Positions 17,880-26,881 of a stretch of 64,000 nucleotides of DNA are shown here, piece after piece; positions within the stretch are counted from its first letter, which is position 1; the number at the start of each line of letters is the position of its first letter. Source of the DNA: Neobacillus bataviensis. GTDB lineage: Bacteria > Bacillota > Bacilli > Bacillales_B > DSM-18226. A model generated the notes under the pieces. The model worked only from the letters and a program-made list of their open reading frames with translations. It did no database searches and was not told the DNA's origin. The position numbers and the translations under genes were made by a program. The DNA is taken from assembly GCF_019969725.1 (NCBI RefSeq), contig NZ_JAHXYW010000001.1, forward strand, positions 434,001 through 498,000, read 5' to 3'.

Positions 17880-19439
17880 TTATGAGGAGCTCCCTTCATC
17901 GCCGAGTTTAGGTGGAGAAGGCATTAAATGATCTCCCTGCCTTTTCTGATCCTGTTTCACAAATTGATCAGGGCGCTGATCCATTGCCCACCATGGAACC
18001 CTGATCAGCACATCCTTAAGTGCTTTGAAAGATAAAGGCGCCAATGGCGAGAAATACGGTACTCCGAACGAACGTAATTTACAAAGATGCGTCAAAACCA
18101 AAATAGTGCCGATAATGGTACCAAACAGCCCAAACATCCCTGAAAGGATCATTAATGGAAACCTAAGAATTCTTATTGATATTGACATATTAAATCTGGG
18201 AATCGTAAAAGAAGCAATTCCCGTAATGGAAACTACAATAACCGTCGGGGCTGAAACAATACCTGCTTCCACTGCAGCCTGGCCAATAACGAGTGCTCCC
18301 AGGATTCCAACAGCCTGCCCGACAACCTGCGGGAGGCGAACACCAGCTTCCCGCAATGCTTCAAAGGACAATTCCATAATCATCGCTTCCACAAACATCG
18401 GAAATGGGATCGCTTCTCTGCTGGCAGCAATAGATAAAAGCAGACTGGTTGGAATCATTTCTTGATGATAGGTGGTTACTGCCACGTAAATGCTGGGCAA
18501 TGTTAGTGCAACAAAGATAAGGAATATCCGGAGTAATCTTAAAAACACCACAATATGATAACGCCCGTAATAATCCTCACTGGCTTGAAAAAACTGCCAA
18601 AAGGTGGCAGGCATAATCAGGGCAAATGGTGTCCCGTCCACTACGATGGCCACTCTTCCCTCGAGAAGATTTGCCGCAACCGTATCAGGCCGTTCTGTGT
18701 TTTGAATTTGCGGAAACATACTCCAAGGGCTGTCTTCAATAAACTCCTCTATATATCCGCTCTCCAGAATTCCGTCTATTTTGATTCGATTGAGTCGGGA
18801 TAAGACCTCTTCCACTAGTTCAGGTGCTGCCAATCCCTCAACATAAAAAATGGCAATGTTAGTTTTAGTTTCCTCTCCAATGTCTTTTGAAAGAATTTTT
18901 AGGCGGTTCGATCGGATTTTATGCCGGACAAGTGCCGTATTAACCCTTAATCTTTCCGTGAATCCTTCTCTAGGTCCGCGAACCGCTGATTCTGTTTCCG
19001 GTTGCGCTACCCCCCTTCTTTCTCCTCCCTTTGCATCAAATATTAATGCTTTTGCGACCCCATCAACTAAAAGGACTGTATTAGCTTTTAAAACATTGCT
19101 GACCACTTCATCAAGTTTAATGGTTTCCCCTAAAGAGCTAATCGAAATAACTCTTTCCTTTAAAAGGTCAGCGGTTATCCTGTTGCTTTTGATATCTTCA
19201 ATTAATTGTCTTAAACCGTGCATTTCAATAGCTGCAGAATCAACAAACCCATCGACAAATATTAGATAGGCCTCCACTTCCCCAACGATGAAATTCCTGA
19301 AAACAACATCCGAACAATCTTTAAATAAGTCCTTCAATATATCAATGTTCTCTGAGAGATCAGTTTGGACAACCTTATTTGTTTCATCACTAGACAGTGC
19401 ACTGGATTTGGAGATTTGTGATTTTTTATATTTCTTCAT
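17880..19439 (-). CDS. Spore germination receptor A subunit (GerA family)
   Basis: A GerA/GerKA/SpoVAF-family protein of about 519 residues. It has a long hydrophilic N-terminal half (residues 1-270) with CSDVVFR and VYFVEGLAAPELV-like segments, and a membrane half with about five helices, beginning near the SPWSMFPQIQNTERPD stretch and including LRLLRIFLIF and AIPFPMFVEAMIMELSFE. The ATG at 19439 has GGAG 7 bases upstream; an ATG at 19460 has none. It is the first gene of gerA-C-D-B. The last eight residues are rich in Ser/Gly. Confidence 0.92.
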   Translation of the reverse strand: MKKYKKSQISKSSALSSDETNKVVQTDLSENIDILKDLFKDCSDVVFRNFIVGEVEAYLIFVDGFVDSAAIEMHGLRQLIEDIKSNRITADLLKERVISISSLGETIKLDEVVSNVLKANTVLLVDGVAKALIFDAKGGERRGVAQPETESAVRGPREGFTERLRVNTALVRHKIRSNRLKILSKDIGEETKTNIAIFYVEGLAAPELVEEVLSRLNRIKIDGILESGYIEEFIEDSPWSMFPQIQNTERPDTVAANLLEGRVAIVVDGTPFALIMPATFWQFFQASEDYYGRYHIVVFLRLLRIFLIFVALTLPSIYVAVTTYHQEMIPTSLLLSIAASREAIPFPMFVEAMIMELSFEALREAGVRLPQVVGQAVGILGALVIGQAAVEAGIVSAPTVIVVSITGIASFTIPRFNMSISIRILRFPLMILSGMFGLFGTIIGTILVLTHLCKLRSFGVPYFSPLAPLSFKALKDVLIRVPWWAMDQRPDQFVKQDQKRQGDHLMPSPPKLGDEGSSS

Positions 19440-19592
19440 AATTAGACTCCGTATTTTCATTTAAAAATTAATGTAACCCAGAAATAGAAAATTATCCCTT
19501 TTATTGTTGTCCTTCATAATTTAAAAACATGTCCTTTTATCGGAAAAATCAACATATAATTTGTTAGAAATAGTTAGAAACAGGAGGATTTC

Positions 19593-19865
19593 ATGTTTAC
19601 CTTTATTGAAAAAGCCGTATTGGGCATGGCATTTTTAAGAATTATCTCAGGATGCATTGAGATAAGTGCTGCTATTTTAATGATCAAGTTTAATTCCATT
19701 GAAAAAGCACTTATTGTTAATGGTTCTCTTGCATTAGTGGGACCTCTCATTTTGATTTTAACGACAACAATCGGTACTCTGAGCATTGTTGAAAAAATAT
19801 CATATCTAAAGATGCTATGGATTTTCCTAGGTGTCAGTTTCATATTAATAGGCGTAAAGTCATAG
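19593..19865 (+). CDS. yqhV: YqhV-like small membrane protein (DUF2619)
   Basis: A 90-residue hydrophobic protein with three membrane segments (about 10-33, 38-60, 68-88). The GMAFLRIISGCIEISAAILM stretch resembles YqhV, which in B. subtilis lies next to the spoIIIA operon and is linked to sporulation. Here it is divergent from a germination operon, a fitting but different context. AGGAGG precedes the ATG. Molecular function unknown. Confidence 0.7.
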   Translation: MFTFIEKAVLGMAFLRIISGCIEISAAILMIKFNSIEKALIVNGSLALVGPLILILTTTIGTLSIVEKISYLKMLWIFLGVSFILIGVKS

Positions 19866-19934
19866 AGTCTTTTCTTCCCCATCCGTAAATGGTATGATAC
19901 TTTTCGAGATTACTATTTTACAAGGATGGATAAG

Positions 19935-21080
19935 ATGTACAAGCTGCTTAATATGGCCCTTATTTCCACTTTAGCGCTTTCGGGCTGCAGCCTATCAAAG
20001 GCAGACGCAAAGATGCATAAAGCAGAAAAACCGGTTAAACATTCAGAGATATCTAAAGAACCTAAGACTAAAGAACCCAAGTATAATCAGCCAGAAGTGA
20101 ACAAAATGACAGTCTTCCAGCCAAAAGCTGGCATCTCAGTCAGCCCCTTCGCCTATGAATCTGCAAATGCTATGATATCCACAATAGATAGAACAGTAGA
20201 AGTATCAGAGATAAACTACCATATTTGGCGTACAGCCGACGGTCCCGCGAGTATGAAATCCTTTATTTCAAATCAAAAAGAAAATAATTTTTCGTTTTTA
20301 TTTAATACGAAGGAATTTTCGGGAAAGCGCGGCGAGTACCAGGTAGAGGCATATGGTATTCTCCCAGATGGAACTGAAGAGCTGCTGGCAAAATCGTCCG
20401 TAACGTTTCAACAATATGTACCAATTCTGATGTATCACGCGATTGATGAATATAAAGGTGAAGGACTAAAAGAGTTATTCGTAACTCCAGCTAATTTCGA
20501 AGCTCAAATGCGCTATTTAAAGGATAACGGCTACACCCTTCTCACCTTTGAACGCTGGGATGAAATAAATAAGGTAAATAAACCGATACTCGTTACATTC
20601 GATGATGGCATGAAAAATAATTTAAATGCTTTTCATATCCTACAAGAATTGAAAGATGATAAGTTCCAGCCCGCTGCCACGGAATATGTCATCGCCGGCT
20701 ATATCGACAGCGGGGATTATCGCTTATCCTCATTAGATATAAAGGAAATGGTGAATTCGGGAATATTCTCTATTCAATCCCATACGATGTCCCATGCGGA
20801 TCTTCCGAAAATTATAGATTATGAGGAAGAGCTTAACGCTTCAAAGGAAAAAATTGAACAAATCACGGGCAAACCTGTAATTGCCATCGCTTATCCCTAT
20901 GGTCATTTTAATGATCAAGTTGTAGCTGAAACAAAGAAATACTATCAATTTGCCACTACCACAAAACCAGGACAATTTATTCAGAAGGGTGAACCTGATG
21001 AAATGTTGGTCATGCACCGCGTTCGCATCTCTTACTCTACAACTATTAACCAATTCGCTGCATTAGTTGCACCAAAATAG
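19935..21080 (+). CDS. Polysaccharide deacetylase lipoprotein with N-terminal Bsp-like domain
   Basis: About 381 residues. A signal peptide ends in the lipobox LALSGC. A polar linker is followed by a beta-rich domain (about 55-160) that resembles GBS Bsp-like/Ig-type repeats (HIWRTADGPASMKSF, YQVEAYGILPDG). The C-terminal NodB domain (about 165-381) carries PILMYHAI, TFDDG, SHTMSHADL and AYPYGHFN. This fits a surface de-N-acetylase acting on wall glycan or exopolysaccharide. The ATG at 19935 has AAGGATGG 5 bases upstream; the ATG at 19926 overlaps that site. Confidence 0.87.
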   Translation: MYKLLNMALISTLALSGCSLSKADAKMHKAEKPVKHSEISKEPKTKEPKYNQPEVNKMTVFQPKAGISVSPFAYESANAMISTIDRTVEVSEINYHIWRTADGPASMKSFISNQKENNFSFLFNTKEFSGKRGEYQVEAYGILPDGTEELLAKSSVTFQQYVPILMYHAIDEYKGEGLKELFVTPANFEAQMRYLKDNGYTLLTFERWDEINKVNKPILVTFDDGMKNNLNAFHILQELKDDKFQPAATEYVIAGYIDSGDYRLSSLDIKEMVNSGIFSIQSHTMSHADLPKIIDYEEELNASKEKIEQITGKPVIAIAYPYGHFNDQVVAETKKYYQFATTTKPGQFIQKGEPDEMLVMHRVRISYSTTINQFAALVAPK

Positions 21081-21100
21081 GAAGCTGGATAGCTTCCTAT
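21078..21100 (+). terminator. Terminator after deacetylase lipoprotein gene
   Basis: TAGGAAGCT / AGCTTCCTA stem with loop GGAT, starting at the stop codon, followed by TTTTATTTTT. Confidence 0.85.
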
Positions 21101-21454
21101 TTTATTTTTCAAAAATATTTAGTACTTACACATTAGATATTCTGCCAAAATAATAATTCGTTCTCCGGAGTATTTGGGGATGAGAAAAAAACGATTTGAA
21201 ATTAAATCGACATGTTTTTCTTTCTTTTTCTTACCTTGCTTGTTTTGTAACCGTTTACAGTTGTTAAAACCTTTTTTTATAAACAACGCATGATGTCGAA
21301 AGTGATAATTTTGTCGAAATTTATCTAAATCTTTAATTTTCTGACATCTTATATTACCAACTCAGTCATGTTATAATCTATGTAAATATTATTTTAATAT
21401 TATAAATTTTTAAAATTGGTTAAATTGACAGGAAGGAAGGTCCATAAAAAAGAC
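21101..21454 (+). promoter_or_regulatory. Promoter region of the P450 gene with a cre-like site
   Basis: About 350 bases without a gene. An extended -10, TGTTATAAT, lies at 21369-21377. At 21246-21259 the sequence TGTAACCGTTTACA is a near-palindromic match to the CcpA cre consensus (one mismatch). The same 13 bases GTAACCGTTTACA recur upstream of cdaR at 58359-58371. No riboswitch or small gene was recognised. Confidence 0.55.
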
Positions 21455-23887
21455 ATGGTAACTAATGAGAACGCTGCAATTCCGCAGCCTAAAACGTACG
21501 GCCCGCTTGGTAACCTCCCACAACTTGATTTACATAAACCAACACAATCGATCATGAAACTAAGCTATGAATACGGTCCAATTTTTAAACTAAAATTTCC
21601 AACAGGGACTGGTATATTTATTTCTTCTGCTGAATTAGTTGAAGATGCATCCGATGAGTCGCGTTTTGATAAACTTGTCAATGCACCGTTGCAAAAAGTA
21701 CGATCCTTTTCCGGTGATGGTCTTTTTACGAGCTGGACTAAGGAGGAAAATTGGAAGAAGGCTCATAATATTCTCCTCCCAAGCTTTAGTCAAAGTGCCA
21801 TGAAAGGATACCATTCGATGATGGTGGATATTGCCATCCAGCTTATCCAGAAATGGGCTAGGTTAAATTCTGACGAGAGTATCGATGTATCGGAAGACAT
21901 GACCCGTCTCACGTTAGATACGATTGGATTATGCGGATTCAATTATCGTTTTAACAGCTTTTACCGTGAAAAACCACACCGTTTTATTAAGAGTATGAGC
22001 CGTGCTCTTGATGAAGCAATGAATCAAAGCAATCGCCTTGGCATACATGATAAATTAATGGTAAAGAAAAAGCAGCAGTTTAAGCGTGATATTCAATACA
22101 TGTTTTCTTTAGTGGATCAAATCATTGAAGAACGTAAATCGAGTGAAGACCATGACGCGGAAGACCTTCTATCACGAATGCTTAACAGTGCGGATCCAAT
22201 TACAGGTGAAAAGCTAAGTGACGAAAATATCCGCTATCAAATTATTACATTTTTAATTGCCGGACATGAAACAACAAGTGGATTACTTTCCTTTACCTTG
22301 TATTTTCTAATGAAACATCCTGAAATCTTGGCAAAGGCATACCATGAGGTAGACAGAGTACTAACTGGTACTGTTCCAACGTATCAGCAAGTTCGCAGTT
22401 TGAAATACATTCGCATGATTTTAAATGAATCCTTAAGACTATGGCCTACAGCACCGCTCTTCTCTCTTTATGCAAAAGAAGACACGATGCTGGCTGGAAA
22501 ATATCCCCTAAAGAAACGGGATGTTGTCAATGTATTTAACCTGAAACTTCATCGTGATCCATCAGCATGGGGCGATGATGTTGAGGAATTCAGACCAGAA
22601 AGATTTGAGGATCCAAAAACCGTCCCTCACCATGCCTATAAACCATTCGGTAACGGCCAACGAGCATGTATTGGACAACAATTTGCAATGCATGAAGCTA
22701 CATTATTAATAGGAATGATTTTAAAGCACTTCCAGCTGGTAGACCATACCAATTATCAATTGTCCGTTAAAGAAACCTTGACTCTTAAGCCGGACGGATT
22801 AACGATGCAGGTTCGTCCGCGTGAATCCCAAAGTGCGGCTGCCCTATTCCTAAATGAGACTGGTAGTGATATGACTAAACAAAAGATGGATTTAGCTCCG
22901 GTTAATCAATCCGTTATTGGTTCGCACAATACCCCTTTTCTTGTCCTTTATGGTTCAAATATGGGTACTGCAGAAGGGATTGCCAAGGATTTGGCGGTAA
23001 CAGCTCGTTTCAAAGGTTTCCAAAGTGAAGCTGCTCCGCTCGATGGGTATGTCGACTCCCTGCCTAAAGAAGGGTTAGTAGTAATTGTTTCCTCTTCTTA
23101 TAATGGCAACCCGCCAAAAAATGCCCGCAAATTTGTGAAGTGGCTTAAAGAAGATGAAACAAGCTTAAAAGGAGTTGGTTATGCTGTTTTTGGATGCGGT
23201 GACACCAATTGGGCAAGCACCTATCAAAGTATACCGACTTTTATAGATGAAAAGCTGGCTGAAAAAGGTGCCACTCGATTAGTACCAAAGGGACAAGGCG
23301 ACGCTAGCAGCGATTTTGAAAAGCAGTTCGAGGATTGGCATGAACAATTTTGGCCAAATGTCATCGAGGCATTGGGTATAGATTTCAAGGAAGAGCCTGA
23401 TCAGTCTATCAATGGATTAACAGTACAATTTTTAAATGGGGATTCCCAGCCTCAAGAAAAGGCTAATTTTGGCGAGAATGTCCATATTGAAGAACTTCCG
23501 CATAATACAGCAGGACTAGTGGAACGAGCTCTTCTTCGTTATGGTTTGGAAGGTAATGACCAATTGCTTTTAACAGGAATGGAACATAATGCAACACATC
23601 TTCCATTAGATTTTCCTGTTCGTGCCTGGGATTTGCTAAGCTTTAGTGTTGACCTCGAGGAGACTGTTACTCATGAACAACTTCAGGAACTTGCTTCCTT
23701 TACAGTATGTCCTCCACATAAAAGAGAAATAAATGCACTTCTTAATGAGGATTTGTTCAAAGATCAGGTCGTTGATAAAGGCATTTCAATGCTATCCTTA
23801 TTAGAAAAATATCCGGCATGTGAGCTTCCTTTTGAAAGATTTATTGAGCTTTTATCGCCAATGAAACATACAAGTAAAACAAAATAA
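21455..23887 (+). CDS. CYP102A-type cytochrome P450 fused to flavodoxin and a defective FAD domain
   Basis: About 810 residues, clearly homologous to P450 BM3 (about 1,050 residues). The heme domain (1-455) is complete: I-helix AGHETTSG, ExxR in LNESLRLWP, and the Cys ligand in [12 protein letters not shown]. The FMN domain (about 490-650) has [11 protein letters not shown] and GCGDTNWA. The following FAD part is damaged: about 35 residues covering the first FAD-barrel strands are missing, and the protein stops just before the expected RxYS flavin motif, so the NADPH domain is absent. The frame is otherwise clean. The start at 21455 follows family N-termini ([10 protein letters not shown]); AAGGAAGG is 14 bases away. 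It probably needs an outside FAD reductase, or is decaying. Confidence 0.88.
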   Translation: MVTNENAAIPQPKTYGPLGNLPQLDLHKPTQSIMKLSYEYGPIFKLKFPTGTGIFISSAELVEDASDESRFDKLVNAPLQKVRSFSGDGLFTSWTKEENWKKAHNILLPSFSQSAMKGYHSMMVDIAIQLIQKWARLNSDESIDVSEDMTRLTLDTIGLCGFNYRFNSFYREKPHRFIKSMSRALDEAMNQSNRLGIHDKLMVKKKQQFKRDIQYMFSLVDQIIEERKSSEDHDAEDLLSRMLNSADPITGEKLSDENIRYQIITFLIAGHETTSGLLSFTLYFLMKHPEILAKAYHEVDRVLTGTVPTYQQVRSLKYIRMILNESLRLWPTAPLFSLYAKEDTMLAGKYPLKKRDVVNVFNLKLHRDPSAWGDDVEEFRPERFEDPKTVPHHAYKPFGNGQRACIGQQFAMHEATLLIGMILKHFQLVDHTNYQLSVKETLTLKPDGLTMQVRPRESQSAAALFLNETGSDMTKQKMDLAPVNQSVIGSHNTPFLVLYGSNMGTAEGIAKDLAVTARFKGFQSEAAPLDGYVDSLPKEGLVVIVSSSYNGNPPKNARKFVKWLKEDETSLKGVGYAVFGCGDTNWASTYQSIPTFIDEKLAEKGATRLVPKGQGDASSDFEKQFEDWHEQFWPNVIEALGIDFKEEPDQSINGLTVQFLNGDSQPQEKANFGENVHIEELPHNTAGLVERALLRYGLEGNDQLLLTGMEHNATHLPLDFPVRAWDLLSFSVDLEETVTHEQLQELASFTVCPPHKREINALLNEDLFKDQVVDKGISMLSLLEKYPACELPFERFIELLSPMKHTSKTK

Positions 23888-23940
23888 AAAAAGAGGCTGA
23901 CCAAAAGTTGTATTGTCGACTTTTTGCGTCACCTCTTTTT
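23888..23940. terminator. Bidirectional terminator P450 / MarR
   Basis: AAAAAGAGG-TGAC pairs with GTCA-CCTCTTTTT around an inner AAAAGT / ACTTTTT stem, with A and T tracts at the two ends; serves both converging genes. Confidence 0.8.
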
Positions 23941-23941
23941 T

Positions 23942-24370
23942 CTATTCAATAAGGACGGATTTATTGTATTTTTTTAAAAGCATGGCAAATGTTTGTCGTT
24001 CTTCATCCGTCCAATTTCTCGTTACCTCTCCTACTCTTTTCATCCTGATATGTTTTTCTTCTTTTAATTCCTTTAAACCTTGTTCTGTTATCTGAAGCGA
24101 ATATGCCCTACCATCTGTTTCATCCGGAATCCGATACACTAAGCCTTTTTGTTCTAAAGAAGCAGCTTGTCTACTAACAGTAGAAATATCAAGTTGAAAT
24201 TCACCGGCCAATGCTTTCACTCCAGCAGCACCTTTTGTAGCTATTTGATGAAGTAACAGATATGCAGAGCGGTCAAGATGGCCGACTTTTTTATGAGAAG
24301 TTGCAGATGTAATTCTGCGAATGAGGACTGCCAATTCTATTTCTAAGATTTCCAAGGAATCATCATACAT
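23942..24370 (-). CDS. MarR family transcriptional regulator
   Basis: A 142-residue winged-helix protein. The central HTH (about 45-75: LLHQIATKGAAGVKALAGEF, DISTVSRQAASLEQKGLV) and wing (RIPDETDGRAYSLQITEQG) are typical of MarR. It is transcribed away from the CBS-MFS gene pair, and the shared 190-base region carries a 14-bp inverted repeat over the CBS promoter, so repression of the exporter unit is likely. MarR proteins of this type commonly respond to drugs or phenolics; the ligand here is unknown. It has no obvious Cys redox sensor. Confidence 0.9.
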   Translation of the reverse strand: MYDDSLEILEIELAVLIRRITSATSHKKVGHLDRSAYLLLHQIATKGAAGVKALAGEFQLDISTVSRQAASLEQKGLVYRIPDETDGRAYSLQITEQGLKELKEEKHIRMKRVGEVTRNWTDEERQTFAMLLKKYNKSVLIE

Positions 24371-24468
24371 TTTCTAACTCCCCCACCTAATTTTTTCTAT
24401 GAATAATGATAACATATTCCGATGAGCAAATGTAATGCAGGACAATTATGCATTATTAATTTACGCTA

Positions 24469-24526
24469 TTGACACTTCGAATAATAGTTGTATAATACAA
24501 ATATATACTTTCATTATACAACTATT
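24469..24526 (+). promoter_or_regulatory. Promoter with overlapping 14-bp inverted-repeat operator
   Basis: TTGACA (24469-24474), a 16-base spacer and TATAAT (24491-24496) form a near-consensus promoter. AATAGTTGTATAAT (24483-24496) is repeated inverted as ATTATACAACTATT (24513-24526), a perfect 14-bp match 16 bases apart. The left arm extends into the short palindrome TTGTATAATACAA (24488-24500). The -10 lies inside the left arm, so protein binding would block transcription; the divergent MarR is the obvious candidate. Confidence 0.8.
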
Positions 24527-24560
24527 TTATTAAAAAGAAACATTTATAGGGGGGAAAATC

Positions 24561-25016
24561 ATGAAAGCAAAAGATATTATGGTTAGCCAAGTATATAAGG
24601 TAAAGGAAACTGATACAGTCAGATCTGTTATCGATAAATTTATTGAATATCAAATAAGCGGCCTTCCAATTGTTAACGATAGAAATGAAATAGTTGGATT
24701 TATAAGTGATGGAGATGTATTGCGATATATTGGAAAACATGATGATCACATCGTGGACAGTTTTTATTTTGCCTTTGTTATAAAAGGAGACCAGGAAGAT
24801 TTTGAGGATAGAATAGAAAGGATCTTAAATTTAAATGTAATGGAAATTGCCAAAAAGAAGGTTTTCACAGTGTCCTGGGAAGAGGATATTGAGAATATTG
24901 CTGCTTTTTTAGGAAAGAAGCAAATTAAAAAGGTTCCTGTTGAGAAAAATGGGGTATTAGCAGGAATAATCAGCCGTGGAGATGTAATTAGAAATTCCTT
25001 TAAAGCATTAGTTTAA
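24561..25016 (+). CDS. CBS-domain pair protein
   Basis: A 151-residue protein made of two CBS modules (about 1-60 and 92-150), with the typical VSGLPIV-like segment (ISGLPIVND), GFISDGDVLRYI, and IKKVPVEKNGVLAGIISRGDVIR. CBS pairs sense adenine nucleotides or act as regulatory modules. There is no catalytic domain. It lies 38 bases upstream of the MFS gene under the palindromic operator, so it may modulate the transporter or a metabolic enzyme. AGGGGGG precedes the ATG. Confidence 0.88.
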   Translation: MKAKDIMVSQVYKVKETDTVRSVIDKFIEYQISGLPIVNDRNEIVGFISDGDVLRYIGKHDDHIVDSFYFAFVIKGDQEDFEDRIERILNLNVMEIAKKKVFTVSWEEDIENIAAFLGKKQIKKVPVEKNGVLAGIISRGDVIRNSFKALV

Positions 25017-25054
25017 TGTCAAAGGGAGACTTTTTTAAAAGGGGAGAATTTTGA

Positions 25055-26287
25055 ATGCCGTCAACAACACAATCTATTTCGTCAGGTTCAGCAAAGGTAA
25101 AAGCCGAATCTAGTTTACTAAAACAACCAAAGGCTGTCTGGGCCGTTTTTTTCGCTTGTATCATTGCTTTTATGGGTCTTGGACTTGTTGACCCAATCCT
25201 TCCGGCAATTGCCGAGAAGCTGCATGCATCACAAAGCCAAGTAACCCTGCTATTTACAAGCTATAATGCCGTTATGGCTGTGGCGATGTTGATCACTGGC
25301 ATGATTTCGTCAAGACTCGGAATTAAATGGACTCTTATGGCGGGGATTGTTATCATCGCTGTTTTCTCTGCATTGGGTGGCTCTTCCAATGGTATTTGGG
25401 CACTTGTTGGTCTTCGTGGAGGATGGGGTTTAGGTAATGCCTTGTTTGTGGCAACTGCTTTAGCAGCTATTGTATCGCTCTCAAATAGCGGAACTGCAAA
25501 AGCGATTATCCTTTATGAGGCAGCTATCGGACTTGGAATCTCTGTTGGTCCCCTTCTAGGAGGCTGGTTAGGCGCCATGTCATGGAGAGGCCCATTCCTT
25601 GGTGTCGCATCCTTAATGGTCATTGCCTTCTTTGGTTTATTAATTTTAATGCCAAAAGCTGCATCACACAGTACTGTGAAAACTAAAACATCCTTGGCTG
25701 ATCCGTTTAGAGCCTTGAAGCATTGTTCATTGCTTGTTTTCGGTATCGCTGCAGCCTTATATAATTTTGGATTTTTCACATTATTAGCCTTTGCACCATT
25801 CGTTATGGGCTTAGATGAACATGGATTAGGCTATGTTTTCTTAGGTTGGGGAATTTTATTAGCTGTTACTTCGGTTTTCATGGCACCAAAATTACAGTCT
25901 CGCTTTGGCACCATTAAATCTATGTGTGCAATGTTAACTTTGTTTGCCCTTGTTTTAGTTGCAATGGGTATTTGGACTTCAACTCAATGGGTAATTATCG
26001 CAGCGGTTATCGTGGCGGGGGCATTATTAGGCAATAATAATACCCTCATTACGACTGCTGTAATGAACGCGGCCCCTGTGGAGCGGTCAACTGCATCTGC
26101 GGCATACAGCTTTTTACGCTTTATCGGCGGTGCGATTGCTCCTTATACAGCTGGAAAACTAGCCGAGATTTATAACCCATCCGTACCATTTATTGTGGGA
26201 GCTGGATTTGTATTAGTTTCCGTGCTGTTTATCTGGTTTAATAGCAAGCATATTAAACATGTGGATGATATTGGGGCTGGGCATTAA
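25055..26287 (+). CDS. MFS drug-efflux-type transporter
   Basis: A 410-residue, 12-helix major facilitator. Helix 1 carries the drug-resistance pattern GLGLVDPILPAIAEKL, and residues 95-190 include the antiporter-type GISVGPLLGGWLG segment. It is the second gene after the CBS protein and is likely controlled by the MarR regulator, the usual arrangement for an efflux pump induced by its substrate. GGGGAG lies 9 bases before the ATG. Substrate unknown. Confidence 0.88.
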   Translation: MPSTTQSISSGSAKVKAESSLLKQPKAVWAVFFACIIAFMGLGLVDPILPAIAEKLHASQSQVTLLFTSYNAVMAVAMLITGMISSRLGIKWTLMAGIVIIAVFSALGGSSNGIWALVGLRGGWGLGNALFVATALAAIVSLSNSGTAKAIILYEAAIGLGISVGPLLGGWLGAMSWRGPFLGVASLMVIAFFGLLILMPKAASHSTVKTKTSLADPFRALKHCSLLVFGIAAALYNFGFFTLLAFAPFVMGLDEHGLGYVFLGWGILLAVTSVFMAPKLQSRFGTIKSMCAMLTLFALVLVAMGIWTSTQWVIIAAVIVAGALLGNNNTLITTAVMNAAPVERSTASAAYSFLRFIGGAIAPYTAGKLAEIYNPSVPFIVGAGFVLVSVLFIWFNSKHIKHVDDIGAGH

Positions 26288-26297
26288 TATGATGATG

Positions 26298-26327
26298 GGA
26301 TCTGCTATCTAGCAGGTCCTTTTTTTT
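26298..26327 (+). terminator. Terminator after CBS-MFS operon
   Basis: GGATCTGCT / AGCAGGTCC (one G-T pair), loop ATCT, followed by eight Ts. Confidence 0.85.
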
Positions 26328-26332
26328 ATAGG

Positions 26333-26800
26333 TTCACAGTGACCGCCGGCATCTTTTTTTTACTGCTCACGGGCACTCTGACTCCTTCACAGTGAACACT
26401 TTCTTCTTTTTCTACCACACACGGTCACTCTGACTCTTTCACAGTGACCGCCGGCATTTTTTTTACTGCTCACGGGCACTCTGATTTCTTCACAGTGACC
26501 ACCGGCATTTTTTTTACTGCTCATGGGCACTCTGATTCCTTCACAGTGACCACCGGCATCTTTTTTTACTGCTCATGGGCACTCTGACTCCTTCACAGTG
26601 ACCGCCGGCATCTTTTTTTACTGCCCACGAACACTCTGATTCCTTCACAGTGACCACCGGCATTTTTTTTACTGCTCACGGGCACTCTGACTCTTTCACA
26701 GTGACCGCTTATTTCTTTTTCTACTGCTCAAGGTCACTCTGTCCCTTTCACAGTGACCGCCGGCATCTTTTTTTACTGCTCACGGGCACTCTGACTCTTT
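26333..26800. repeat. Tandem array of nine 51-53 bp hairpin-forming repeats
   Basis: Copies start with TTCACAGTGAC at 26333, 26386, 26438, 26489, 26540, 26592, 26644, 26695 and 26747. Each unit reads roughly TTCACAGTGACCGCC, GGCAT, a run of 7-8 Ts, ACTGCTCACGG, GCACTCTGACTCC. Across each junction GGTCACTCTGA and TCACAGTGACC form an imperfect 11-bp hairpin with a 5-6 base loop; GCCGGC is a second small palindrome. Unit length varies by one or two bases, so no reading frame is kept and the array is non-coding. Copies 2 and 8 are the most diverged. It lies between two convergent transcription units. Confidence 0.92.
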
Positions 26801-26832
26801 TATGCTAATGCAGCAAATATTTTTTCAATACA

Positions 26833-26873
26833 AAAGAACCAGTAAACATTACATGACTGTTTACTGGTTCTTT
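26833..26873. terminator. Terminator of the aldo/keto reductase gene
   Basis: A perfect 16-bp stem AAAGAACCAGTAAACA / TGTTTACTGGTTCTTT with a 9-base loop; the minus strand continues into a T-rich tract. Confidence 0.85.
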
Positions 26874-26881
26874 ATCGATTT

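Noticed and set aside
26333..26800. Possible CRISPR array
   Set aside because: The whole 51-53 bp unit repeats; there are no unique spacers, and no cas genes are nearby.
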